Shown: one piece after another, positions 1 through 7,613 of the stretch
Position numbering within the stretch: position 1 is the first letter of the stretch
Layout of the letters: each line of letters begins with the position of its first letter
DNA from: Adlercreutzia equolifaciens DSM 19450
Lineage (GTDB): Bacteria; Actinomycetota; Coriobacteriia; Coriobacteriales; Eggerthellaceae
Assembly (NCBI RefSeq): GCF_000478885.1
Contig: NC_022567.1
Location: 2,480,001 to 2,544,000, forward strand
Direction of reading: 5' to 3'
DNA: 64,000 nt
Position numbers and translations under genes: made by a program
Notes under the pieces: generated by a model
What the model was told of the DNA's origin: nothing
The model's input: only the letters and a program-made list of their open reading frames with translations
Databases searched by the model: none

Positions 1-105
1 CAGTGTAAAGGGGCGCTCTGTGAAACCATGACCAACTGACGCAACGTCTGCCAACCCGATAAGCCCTCGTTATGCAGCGGTTACGGGAAACAAGCGGCCG
101 GCGGC

Positions 106-192
106 CTATCCCCAGCAGGCGATGAACATCGCAATGCCCACGAACACGACGGCTAGCCCCATAACGGCCATAATGTCGCTCAACTTGTGCAC
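106..192 (-). CDS. 28-residue hydrophobic membrane miniprotein
   Basis: This short frame starts at a GTG (190-192 on the complement) placed five bases after a strong GAGGAGG ribosome binding site. It encodes 28 residues: a short polar head (about VHKLSD) followed by one continuous hydrophobic segment rich in Val, Ile, Met and Phe, ending in CWG. It would form a single membrane span with almost no soluble part. It lies downstream of the gene at 375-1295 on the same strand, separated by about 180 bases. No function can be assigned. The good ribosome binding site and clean transmembrane pattern are the reasons for calling it; chance cannot be excluded at this length. Confidence 0.5.
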   Translation of the reverse strand: MHKLSDIMAVMGLAVVFVGIAMFIACWG

Positions 193-374
193 GTCAGCCT
201 CCTCGCGCTCGTTCTGCTCTGATTCTCTATCTACTAGACGTTTGGGAAGCCCGCTTTGTTGCACGCCCCACCCACCTTCCACAAAAGCAGCACGAACCAG
301 AGAGCGCCTCGACCGCGAAAGAGGGCTACAAAGAAACGCGCAGGACAAGAACGTCGAGCAGGCGCCTCGCCAAT

Positions 375-1295
375 CTAGCGCCCGAGGATCCCGTCGGTGT
401 AGGCGTTGCGCGGGTGCACTTGGGCGGCATCGCGAGCGTTCGCCAGCTTCAGGGCGATAACGCGCCACGGGCTGCAATCGAGATACGCAACTTCCATGGC
501 CGAAAGATCGGCATTATCGATGCCGTCCTGCTCGGCGAAGCTGTTGCGGTAAATGACGAAGGCGTAGCGGATCGTGCGCGTCTCACCCGGCATCAGCGTG
601 TCATACCCGCCGGCAAGGCCCACTATGAAGTCATCGCCACCAAGAGGATACAGCGCTGCTTGAGCATAATTGTCTGGAAGCATCCCGGCATCCATCATCG
701 CGTTATCGCCCGTGAAGGCGGCACACCGCAGCACAGGGTTCGGCGGCGCCGCGGATTCGGTGCCGAGGTTGCCAACTTCTACATCGACCACCACCATGCG
801 AACGTCCTCGTCGGCAAACAGCATTCCCGAGCCTGCTGAGAGGTTCGTCTCGGCATACAGCGGATACCATTCCGTAAACGCCGCCTGAGACACCATGGCG
901 CAATCGACGACGCGGGCCGAGAACGGGGCGATCTCCTCATCCCAACCCTCGCTTTCCATCGCGGCTTGTCTCTCGGCTTCGGTCTTGGAATCCCAGTCCT
1001 CCTGCAGGTAGGGGCTTGCCTCCAGGTCGTATTTCATTCCCCAGTCCAAGTCATCCAGCACGACGGTCTCGCCAAAAGGAACTTTCACAATCTCCTCGGC
1101 CTTCCAATGGGGAGCGTAACCCGATGACATCCCCGTCGGCGTCTCCTGGGTTAAGGTAGCGCGTGCGGGCTGAGCGATAAAATGCGGAATCATCCAGGCG
1201 AGCGCCGCCAGAAGCACTCCTATGGCCGCAACGCCGACAACAACGCGGATCGCCCGGTTCGGCCCTGGCGCCTTCAAGCTCGTTTCTTCGGCCAT
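375..1295 (-). CDS. membrane-anchored hypothetical protein, 306 aa
   Basis: The protein has a short cytoplasmic head, one transmembrane segment at about residues 17-40 (VVVGVAAIGVLLAALAWMIP) and an extracytoplasmic domain of about 260 residues, so it looks anchored by an uncleaved signal. The outer domain contains patches such as VVVDVEVGNLG and LMPGETRTIRYAFVIYR, the style of an immunoglobulin-like beta-sandwich in which a measured property is described by extended strands. I recognise no catalytic motif. The start is supported by AAAAGGAG eight bases upstream of ATG. The gene is divergent from the LuxR-type regulator at 1438 across a 142-base gap, which suggests shared control, but that is inference. 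Confidence 0.8.
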   Translation of the reverse strand: MAEETSLKAPGPNRAIRVVVGVAAIGVLLAALAWMIPHFIAQPARATLTQETPTGMSSGYAPHWKAEEIVKVPFGETVVLDDLDWGMKYDLEASPYLQEDWDSKTEAERQAAMESEGWDEEIAPFSARVVDCAMVSQAAFTEWYPLYAETNLSAGSGMLFADEDVRMVVVDVEVGNLGTESAAPPNPVLRCAAFTGDNAMMDAGMLPDNYAQAALYPLGGDDFIVGLAGGYDTLMPGETRTIRYAFVIYRNSFAEQDGIDNADLSAMEVAYLDCSPWRVIALKLANARDAAQVHPRNAYTDGILGR

Positions 1296-1437
1296 AGCTC
1301 GCTCCTTTTCGCTCGATTACCGAGCCCAAACTAGCATGGGATCAGGCCAAAGGGCAATGGTGAGGTTTTTCACCCTAGGGCAAGCGCCTGCGATAAGATA
1401 AAGTGAGAGGCATCCAATCGGAAAAGGAGCCGAACCC

Positions 1438-2019
1438 GTGATTCCCTTCGCCAGCTTCATTATCGTCTTTTCCGCCCTAATCGGCGTAGGCGCGGCCTGC
1501 GCGGCCGTTGGGCAAGCTTGCTTTCGCCGACGCAGCGACGATGTGAGCACACGGCTGGCGGTACTGTGGTCGGTCGCGAGCATCGGGCTCTCCATTGTCG
1601 TGCCGGCACTGGATGGATTTCAGGCATCCAAAACGGCCGCGATCGCCTCAGCGGCGCTGCTGGCAGCAACCGCACTGGCCTCCTTTTTCCTAAGTCGTTA
1701 CTGGCGCGAAGCCGCCATGAAGCGCGAGGCAGATCGTTTGCAACTGGCGAAAAGCGGCTACGCTGACTCGCAGCTGGCCGACCCGGAGGTGCCGCAAGAG
1801 CCTGATATCGAAGCCCTCTGCGCCAAGGCCGCCCGCACCTACGACCTCACCCGCCGCGAAGAGGATGTGCTGCGCCTCCTCGTTGAAGGGCGCACGGCAC
1901 CGCAAATCGCCGAGGAGCTCGTCGTCTCGCCCAACACCGTGAAAACCCACGTGCGCAACCTCTATCGAAAGCTCGGCATCAACCGCCGCGCCGACCTCGC
2001 CTGCCGCCTCGGGAGCTAA
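1438..2019 (+). CDS. membrane-bound LuxR-family transcriptional regulator
   Basis: The 193-residue protein has three hydrophobic segments (about residues 3-28, 40-60 and 67-86) followed by a charged linker and a C-terminal LuxR/GerE helix-turn-helix at about 135-190, with the typical TRREEDVLRLLVEGRT start and the VSPNTVKTHVRNLYRKLGI recognition region. Translation starts at GTG 1438, preceded by AAAGGAG. It is a short relative of the membrane LuxR regulators abundant in Eggerthellaceae, which usually have about 12 spans; here only three precede the HTH. The divergent membrane protein at 375-1295 is the obvious candidate target. No receiver domain is present, so any signal probably enters through the membrane part. 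Confidence 0.85.
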   Translation: MIPFASFIIVFSALIGVGAACAAVGQACFRRRSDDVSTRLAVLWSVASIGLSIVVPALDGFQASKTAAIASAALLAATALASFFLSRYWREAAMKREADRLQLAKSGYADSQLADPEVPQEPDIEALCAKAARTYDLTRREEDVLRLLVEGRTAPQIAEELVVSPNTVKTHVRNLYRKLGINRRADLACRLGS

Positions 2020-2032
2020 AGGAGACTTGAGC

Positions 2033-2470
2033 ATGTCTGAAGCAGCTAGCACATCGAACATCGTCCTTTTCGAATCCTCCGATGGGGAGGTGAGATTAGA
2101 TGTCGCGGTTGACGTCGGAAAGGACGAGATCTGGCTCAACCGCTCTCAGATGTCTCTCCTGTTCGATCGCGATGTCAAAACCATTGGCAAGCATATCGCC
2201 AACGCGCTTAAGGAGGAATTGGAGAACTCACCGAAACCAACTGTCGCAAAATTTGCGACAGTTCAAAAAGAGGGGAATCGCGAGGTAGAGCGGCAGGTCG
2301 AATACTACAACCTCGACGTCATCATCTCGGTGGGCTACCGCGTGAAGTCTCAGCGCGGCGTTGAGTTCCGTCGCTGGGCCACCGACGTCCTGCGTCGTTA
2401 TATCGTCGAGGGCCGCGCCGAGAACGAGAAGCGCCTGATCGACGGGCTATCATCGTGCAGCTGCCCCTAA
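2033..2470 (+). pseudogene. truncated RhuM-family gene
   Basis: The first 130 or so residues match the N-terminal part of the RhuM (virulence protein) family: the IWLNRSQMSLLFDRDVKTIGKHI segment is a DNA-binding-like region, followed by the family hallmarks AKFATVQKEGNREVERQ, YYNLDVIISVGYRV and FRRWATDVLRRYIV. Intact members are about 330 residues long; this one stops at 145, right after the shared segment, with an unrelated SSCSCP tail. The start is taken as ATG 2033 because GGAGA at 2020-2025 is well spaced for it. The 3' part has been lost, and the remnant abuts the convergent spermidine-synthase-like gene with a 4-base overlap. RhuM genes commonly travel in genomic islands, so this marks past exchange here. 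Confidence 0.75.
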
Positions 2471-3273
2471 TCCCCGTAGGGGATGACGCCTGTGAAAGGG
2501 TAGGAGCCGTCGGTGGCTATGAGGAGGTAGTTGTCGGCGCCGCCGAACTCGTCGTCGGAGGCGTCGATGACGTACACGTTGGCGAAGTGATCGCGCAGGC
2601 GTTCCACCTGGGAGAAGAGGCGGTACATGGCATCGCCGGTGTATTCCACGACGCAGTTAGCCATGAGCAGGCCGCCCGGCGTCAAGCGCGCGCGGGCGCA
2701 AGCAATGCCCTCGTCGCTAGCGAAGAACGGCACCGCCTCGCGTCCGACGAAGACGTCGTTGATGATGACATCGTAGGGGGCACCGTCCGACCGCCGCAGG
2801 AACGCCTCGCCGTCTTCCACGAAGATGCGCAGATCGTCGGCGCGACCCTCGGCGGCCAGCTGCATCTCCAGACGATCAAGGAAGAAACGCTCCCGGGCGA
2901 TCTGCACCATGGCCGGATCGATTTCCACCACGTCCAGAGCAACGCCCGGATGCTCCAGCAGCAGCTGCTTGGGATAGGCGAACCCGGCGCCGCCGAGCAT
3001 GAGCGCGCGGTTTACAACCAGCGGGTCCGGCGCCTCGGGAAGCGCCGCCTCGAAGAGGTGGTCGAAGGATCGCAGGTACGCAAAGGGGCACGTTGCCCAA
3101 CGTTCGTCCAGATAGGTCGCCGACTGCAGCACTCCGCCCACGTTCAGCATGCGCACAAGCGACCCGTCCTCCGCAGGCATCGCATACACCGTCGCCTCCC
3201 CGAACCGAGAAGGAAACACCTCGCGCTTCCCCGCGCGCCCGGTAACCCTGTCCCACCAATCCGCCAGCACCAT
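2467..3273 (-). CDS. spermidine synthase-like methyltransferase-fold protein
   Basis: This 268-residue protein has the Rossmann fold of the polyamine aminopropyltransferase/spermidine synthase group: the glycine-rich loop ALMLGGAGFAYPKQLL, the acidic strand end DVVEIDPAMVQIARERF, and the later LRIFVEDGEAFLRR and YDVIINDVFVG motifs. Many such stand-alone relatives do not make spermidine, and the true substrate is unknown; a SAM-dependent transferase is the safe description. The ATG at 3273 is chosen because GAAAGGGG precedes it and the conserved part begins soon after; a longer frame upstream is not supported. The gene converges on the RhuM remnant and stands alone. Confidence 0.8.
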   Translation of the reverse strand: MVLADWWDRVTGRAGKREVFPSRFGEATVYAMPAEDGSLVRMLNVGGVLQSATYLDERWATCPFAYLRSFDHLFEAALPEAPDPLVVNRALMLGGAGFAYPKQLLLEHPGVALDVVEIDPAMVQIARERFFLDRLEMQLAAEGRADDLRIFVEDGEAFLRRSDGAPYDVIINDVFVGREAVPFFASDEGIACARARLTPGGLLMANCVVEYTGDAMYRLFSQVERLRDHFANVYVIDASDDEFGGADNYLLIATDGSYPFTGVIPYGD

Positions 3274-3437
3274 CGCCCCTTTCCGAGCCTGCAACTGCGA
3301 CCACGGCCGAACCTTATCGCACTCTGTGCCACAGTATCGCACAGAAACCGCCGTGTTAGTTTCAGTTGCTTGCCTGATAGGGCGGCAATCGCTATGGTTG
3401 AAAGGAGAATGAGATCATCGGCGACAAGGAGGGCCTT

Positions 3438-3749
3438 GTGCTGGCCGTCGCCTTCTACGCCATACCAGAGCTCTCGGGTTCCATAGCGATCCAAGAAGCG
3501 GCGATCAACCGTACTATCATAGAATACGAGCTCAACGGCCAGGCAAGCCAGTTCGTCATCGACCTAGACGCCTACGACCCCACGACAGCCATCGGCTGCA
3601 CCGGCTCACCCGTCATAGCCGACGCCGTGAACGCCCAGCAGTTCTACAACATCCCAGGCAGCGCCAGCGAATTCGAAGAAGCCGTCTGCACCTACATAGA
3701 AGACCACGGCGGCACCGTCATCTCCATAGAAACCAGCTCAACGGTGTAA
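3438..3749 (+). CDS. hypothetical protein sharing a C-terminal domain with the Xre regulator at 8451
   Basis: A 103-residue protein from GTG 3438, preceded by AAGGAGGG. Residues about 28-100 align without gaps to the C-terminal part of the membrane-anchored Xre protein at 8451-9194; shared anchors are YxLNG, the IGCxGxP centre, NxPGS and a final GGTV. By eye about 28 of 73 residues are identical. This copy lacks the helix-turn-helix and the membrane helix, and no signal peptide is seen. The open frame continues upstream of the GTG without another good start, so it may be the 3' remnant of a longer gene. Its last 58 bases overlap the convergent lipoprotein frame. No function is known. Confidence 0.6.
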   Translation: MLAVAFYAIPELSGSIAIQEAAINRTIIEYELNGQASQFVIDLDAYDPTTAIGCTGSPVIADAVNAQQFYNIPGSASEFEEAVCTYIEDHGGTVISIETSSTV

Positions 3750-3982
3750 CGCAGGTCGTCGAAAGTGAGTAGCAACCAGCAGCTCTCACCGCCGTCGGAG
3801 AGCTCCTGCTTGATAGAGGCACTCCCCGCCGCCTGGAACGAGGGCGACAGCTCGAAGGGCGCGTCCACCTCGCCGACACGCACCTCCGCATGCCCTACTG
3901 CACACCCGCACAGCCCGGCCAAGACAACTGCAACCGCCACCGTGAAAGCGAGAAAGTTTCCATAGCAAGCCCCTTTGCCCAT
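3692..3982 (-). CDS. small lipoprotein, possibly truncated
   Basis: A 96-residue frame with a lipoprotein signal: a hydrophobic run ending in VVLAGLCGC (lipobox Cys near residue 28) and then a polar domain with an acidic strand pattern. The start is uncertain. ATG 3982 lacks a clear ribosome binding site, while a good AAAGGGG sits before an ATG in another frame, which would fit a frameshift. The last 17 or so residues (from about VELVSM) are the complement of the conserved end of the convergent gene at 3438-3749, so they are probably accidental and the natural C-terminus has been lost. Treat it as a doubtful or degraded gene. Confidence 0.45.
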   Translation of the reverse strand: MGKGACYGNFLAFTVAVAVVLAGLCGCAVGHAEVRVGEVDAPFELSPSFQAAGSASIKQELSDGGESCWLLLTFDDLRYTVELVSMEMTVPPWSSM

Positions 3983-4021
3983 CGCTTGAAACACGACAGA
4001 CGAAAATTATAACGAGATCAC

Positions 4022-5152
4022 CTAATCCGCATCATTCATTGAAAAAATATTCGATAAATAACTGTAATCGTCGTCCATGGAACTTACAACCACGCTTTTC
4101 TCAAGCTCAAAACTATTGGCGTCGTAAGCATACAACTCCCGTTCCCAGCTATTAGCCATATACAGTTTTGTGCCGATCACCACCATCTCCGTGACATCAT
4201 GAGCCAGCTTTCTAGTCTCCACTTTGCCGCCCGCAAGATCGCAAACGCTAAGATAGCTGCACGTATTTCTCCCCGCAATTACGTCGCAATGAGACACAAG
4301 CAACTTGCCGTCGAAAACGGCCATCGCACTGGGGTAGTCCTTCTCGAGCTGAATCCAGCTCAATTCATCCTCAACCAGATCGAACACTCCCACACGACGC
4401 AAATCACATCCCTGAGCTTTCTCGAGACTCGTGAAATACAGTTTCCCCTCGTGGACTAAAACCCTGTATTGCCCCGATCCGCAGGCGCTGACATCGTAAA
4501 TACCGATTTTCTCAAGTTCTTCGCTGAATTGGTAGAGCAGCCCTATCTGGTCCTCTTCTTCCCCAGTGGATCCCTGCCTCTGCGCAAATACCCACAGCGA
4601 ACCTTCGGCGAAGATCGCACTCGTCACATGGTCATCAGGAATGATGACCTTTTTCACCTCTCCTGTCTCTTTGCTGCAGCGAGAAATAGTGCTCGTCAGA
4701 TTCAGGTCATTGAAGGCGAAGACATATCGATCGCTCGCCGCTGCACCATTCAAGACCCTCTCATCGACGTCAAAAGGCGTTACCGACAAATCGGTTCTAT
4801 CTATCTGAAGCACCTCATGGCCTTGCCCCTCCTTGAAGTTGCCATAGGGTGCAACATATACACAAGTACCCACCACGGGCAGATTGCCCCACGCCTGCTC
4901 GACCCCAGCAATATCAAGAGGCACTGACCCAATCTCATTAAGATCTTTATCATATAAAACAATGCGGCTTTTATCTATGTTGGATCTTGTTTCTATAATT
5001 CCTATTTCTGCATGATCCGCAATATACACATTTCGGCTATCGACTGCGTCCATGCAGACAACGCAACCCGAAGCCCCCAGCAGCAACACCAGCAGGACAA
5101 GCGCCTGAACCACCATACGCACGCAAGAGCATCTGTTACCTGAACACATCAT
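4022..5152 (-). CDS. secreted beta-propeller-like lipoprotein, 376 aa
   Basis: The N-terminus is a lipoprotein signal (a hydrophobic core, then LLLGASGC; Cys near residue 30). The mature part consists of repeating units of about 40-50 residues with the pattern of WD/Kelch-like propeller blades, for example GSLWVFAQ, GKLYFTSLEK, DGKLLVSHCD and GTKLYMANSW. It resembles outer-surface DUF5050 or 'quinoprotein-like' sensor proteins rather than an enzyme. ATG 5152 is chosen because GAAAGAGG precedes it. The gene follows the papain-like hydrolase at 5221-5904 by 68 bases on the same strand, and the two may form one transcript. Codon use is more A+T-rich than in the flanking housekeeping genes. Confidence 0.75.
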   Translation of the reverse strand: MMCSGNRCSCVRMVVQALVLLVLLLGASGCVVCMDAVDSRNVYIADHAEIGIIETRSNIDKSRIVLYDKDLNEIGSVPLDIAGVEQAWGNLPVVGTCVYVAPYGNFKEGQGHEVLQIDRTDLSVTPFDVDERVLNGAAASDRYVFAFNDLNLTSTISRCSKETGEVKKVIIPDDHVTSAIFAEGSLWVFAQRQGSTGEEEDQIGLLYQFSEELEKIGIYDVSACGSGQYRVLVHEGKLYFTSLEKAQGCDLRRVGVFDLVEDELSWIQLEKDYPSAMAVFDGKLLVSHCDVIAGRNTCSYLSVCDLAGGKVETRKLAHDVTEMVVIGTKLYMANSWERELYAYDANSFELEKSVVVSSMDDDYSYLSNIFSMNDAD

Positions 5153-5220
5153 GCTGCCTCTTTCGCGAAAAGAGAGGTGACGCGACCTACGTCGAGCCAC
5201 CTCCGCCCACAAGTAATAGA

Positions 5221-5904
5221 CTACTGCTGCATGTAAAACACGCTCACTCTGCTTGACATAAGCAGCTCAGAGGGATGAATCGCGTTTCCGCATAGCGCAG
5301 CATTCTCGAGATTGATGCCGAGAGTATCCTTATATGCCGCCCAGACAAGCTGTGAACAGTAAAACGCTTTCCTAGTGTTGGGGTTATAGAAGTCGTAATT
5401 ATATGGCTTGCCCATTTGCCCTTTCGCCCAATTCGCTGCCTTATCCTTTTGGGCCTGTGAGATATTCTTTACGTAAGCACCATAGCAGGTCTTATAGCGA
5501 GAATACCAATTATTAGACTTTCGCACTACACCCTCCGGCATTGCCTCAATCACAGTGCTTTCGCTGTATATAATACCGGCATGACCAGAAGGAACAACTC
5601 CCTTGTACTTATCTTTAGTCACCAAAATGAATCCTTTGGCAATGGGGTATTTCGCCGGCCGTTTCGCAGCTGTCGCATATGGCTGAGCATCCGTTCCAGA
5701 CACCAGCGTTTCTTCACACACAGCACCGTCTTTCTTGGCCTTGTCATCAACCATCGCCCACAAAGCAGCATCGTCCTGGAAGGACGATGCATCTCCTATA
5801 TTGGTTGAACTTTCGTCTGCAAATGCCGCAGAGGCAGCCACGAGTGTTAAGGCTAATGCAATGACAGACATTATACCGAGCTTATTCAGGATACAAAGCT
5901 TCAT
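5221..5904 (-). CDS. secreted permuted papain-like (YiiX/NlpC-type) hydrolase
   Basis: A 227-residue exported protein with a cleavable signal peptide (hydrophobic residues 10-29, ending SAAFA-D). The mature domain has the order expected for the circularly permuted papain fold (YiiX/YebB, LRAT-like): a histidine in SGHAGII (about His108), the acidic VIEAMPEGVV strand (Glu120), and the nucleophile in FYCSQLVWAAYK (about Cys183). Members are thought to be amidases or peptidases acting on cell-wall or lipid amides; the substrate is unknown here. It lies head to head with the ECF sigma operon at 6197, with 292 bases between, and upstream of the propeller lipoprotein. The region is A+T-rich, suggesting acquisition. 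Confidence 0.8.
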   Translation of the reverse strand: MKLCILNKLGIMSVIALALTLVAASAAFADESSTNIGDASSFQDDAALWAMVDDKAKKDGAVCEETLVSGTDAQPYATAAKRPAKYPIAKGFILVTKDKYKGVVPSGHAGIIYSESTVIEAMPEGVVRKSNNWYSRYKTCYGAYVKNISQAQKDKAANWAKGQMGKPYNYDFYNPNTRKAFYCSQLVWAAYKDTLGINLENAALCGNAIHPSELLMSSRVSVFYMQQ

Positions 5905-5932
5905 TCCTCTACCTTCTCTAAGCGTCGCCCCA

Positions 5933-5975
5933 GCCGGTCGTCACCGGCCGAGACTGAACTCCGGGAAAATTTTCC
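5933..5975. promoter_or_regulatory. paired palindromes in divergent promoter region
   Basis: The gap 5905-6196 separates the papain-like hydrolase from the ECF sigma gene. It contains two perfect short palindromes close together: GCCGGT-CGTC-ACCGGC at 5933-5948 and GGAAAATTTTCC at 5964-5975. They lie in the leader of the hydrolase gene and could be operator sites or a 5' UTR hairpin. No other gene fits this gap. The role is inferred from position alone. Confidence 0.3.
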
Positions 5976-6196
5976 TCTCGTCCTTATAAACGTTTGAGAA
6001 GACGAAAGCGCAACGAGAATGCAAAAATATATTTCAGAAAATGTCTTCCGTCGTTAATCCATGACTATTTTCGGTGTATTTGCGATTCTGGTTGCGTTTC
6101 AATGGTCTCAAACGTAATTGATAGTAAGGCACGCGCAAAGAAGAAGCTCGCGTCTGCAAGATCGGGACGGCCAAAACACCTGAAGGAGGTGAGTAA

Positions 6197-6952
6197 TTGA
6201 AAAGCAGCCACTTCGTAGAGGAGGCCATGAACGCCTACCAGGACCTCGTGTTCCGCACCGCCTGCAGTATGCTGAACTCTCTTGAGTCGGCTCGGGACAT
6301 CACTCAGGAGACATTCGTCAAGCTGTACCAGAGCGACAAGGAGTTCGCCGACGACAGGCATCTGCGCAATTGGCTCGTCACCGTGACACGCAATGCCTGC
6401 CGGGATGCGCTTCGCCGCCAAAAGAACGTGGCTATCGAGTTGGTCGACCCCACCGCACCGGACGCCCTCGAGAAGCTGATGGCCGACAAGGCCCAATTGA
6501 GCGAGAGCTCAATTCCCATTGACAAAGACGACTACCTTTGGCGGCATGTGGCGCAGCTGCCTGTCGCGCAACGCACGGCCGCGTTCTTGCACTACGCGGA
6601 AGATTTATCCATTGCCGAGATCGCCGGCATTATGGAAAAATCGCCTGCCAACATACGTGCTCAGTTGAGTCGCGCCAAAAAGAGCCTAAGGAAGATGATC
6701 GATGCCGAACGCAACCAGCGGAAGGAGGACGAACAATATGAGATGGCCCGCCAGAAGACGATTCGAGACCTATCGAAAGCAAGCGCAGTCGCTGAAGCTG
6801 GACGACGAAACGAGAGAGCGAACCCTTCGGGTCATACGCTCCTTGGAGGAACGAGAGCAAGACCGGGCATGCGCAGCAGCCACCACCAACAAACAAGCAT
6901 TTCCCGCCCCAACGACGACGAAGACGGCCATCCCTGCGCTGAAGTCGCCTAA
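6197..6952 (+). CDS. ECF-type RNA polymerase sigma factor
   Basis: The protein has sigma region 2 at about residues 10-72 (YQDLVFRTACSML, DITQETFVKLYQ, RNWLVTVTRNACRDALRR) and region 4 at about 115-162 (LPVAQRTAAFLHYAEDLSIAEIAGIM, NIRAQLSRAKKSLRK), so it is an ECF sigma factor that redirects RNA polymerase to envelope or stress promoters. Translation starts at TTG 6197 with GGAGG seven bases before. Family members normally end a few residues after region 4. Here the frame runs on about 70 residues as a basic, disordered tail and overlaps the next gene by 215 bases in another frame. That tail may be real or result from loss of the original stop. The partner downstream is an antisigma-like membrane protein. 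Confidence 0.85.
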   Translation: MKSSHFVEEAMNAYQDLVFRTACSMLNSLESARDITQETFVKLYQSDKEFADDRHLRNWLVTVTRNACRDALRRQKNVAIELVDPTAPDALEKLMADKAQLSESSIPIDKDDYLWRHVAQLPVAQRTAAFLHYAEDLSIAEIAGIMEKSPANIRAQLSRAKKSLRKMIDAERNQRKEDEQYEMARQKTIRDLSKASAVAEAGRRNERANPSGHTLLGGTRARPGMRSSHHQQTSISRPNDDEDGHPCAEVA

Positions 6953-7613
6953 CCGCCGCAAGCGCTCCCGCGTGCTGGGCGTCCCCTTCAAAGCGGCCGC
7001 ATGCGTCGTCCTCACCGTCGGTCTCGCGGCGGTCGCTATCGCCGGAATCTCTCCCGCCGTCGACGAAGAGCGCAGCATGGCAACAGCCTCGTCCCCTCTT
7101 TATCCCTATCAGCGCGTGCAGTTCGACTTTAATATGCTGGCTCTATACACCCTCCCCACAAGAGGCGTTTACGCCATAACGCCCACGTTGCTCTGCCTGC
7201 CAGGAAACCTGCCCGAGCACATTACCCTGACCGTGCAAAACTCGCACGACGTTATCTTTTCTCCTACCGAATCCGACGAATACCTCAAGCAGGGCAATGG
7301 CCCTATGAGTGTCACAACTAATCACGGTAAGATCTGGCTGTTCGCCTCCTATCTCACTGACATTACCTACACAGAGATGGAAGAAGGCCGAACCGTACCC
7401 GACGGTTGGTGGTGGGATCCCACCGAAGCGGTTGAGTTAATCGAACGCCTTCGCGACTGCGAGATCATAGTCGAAACAGACGCAGGCGAGCGCTTCGTAT
7501 ACATCTTAAACTTCGACGATCGTCCCACACGAGAGGCTGTCACCGCCAGCCTTTACGCTAAGCAAGGCATCCCTTCATCTTATTTCAACCTCGAAAGAAA
7601 AGAGCCCCAGTGA
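6738..7613 (+). CDS. single-span membrane protein, probable antisigma partner
   Basis: A 291-residue protein placed like an antisigma factor directly after the ECF gene. Its N-terminal 75 residues are charged and cytoplasmic in character (KLDDETRERTLRVIRSLEERE is helical), followed by one membrane helix at about residues 84-106 (AAACVVLTVGLAAVAIAGI) and an external domain of about 185 residues with extended-strand patches and Trp-rich DGWWWDP. ATG 6738 is preceded by GAAGGAGG. The zinc-binding HxxxCxxC motif of classical ZAS antisigma factors is absent, so the assignment rests on position and topology. Its stop overlaps the GTG start of the next gene, so the three genes are likely co-translated. 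Confidence 0.7.
   Translation: MRWPARRRFETYRKQAQSLKLDDETRERTLRVIRSLEEREQDRACAAATTNKQAFPAPTTTKTAIPALKSPNRRKRSRVLGVPFKAAACVVLTVGLAAVAIAGISPAVDEERSMATASSPLYPYQRVQFDFNMLALYTLPTRGVYAITPTLLCLPGNLPEHITLTVQNSHDVIFSPTESDEYLKQGNGPMSVTTNHGKIWLFASYLTDITYTEMEEGRTVPDGWWWDPTEAVELIERLRDCEIIVETDAGERFVYILNFDDRPTREAVTASLYAKQGIPSSYFNLERKEPQ

Noticed and set aside
1..105. Left edge as part of a gene
   Set aside because: All plus-strand frames close within about 40 bases and nothing matches a known protein end; I see no supportable feature.
2455..3486. 343-codon plus-strand frame opposite the spermidine-synthase-like gene
   Set aside because: No recognisable domain and antisense to a protein with clear Rossmann motifs.
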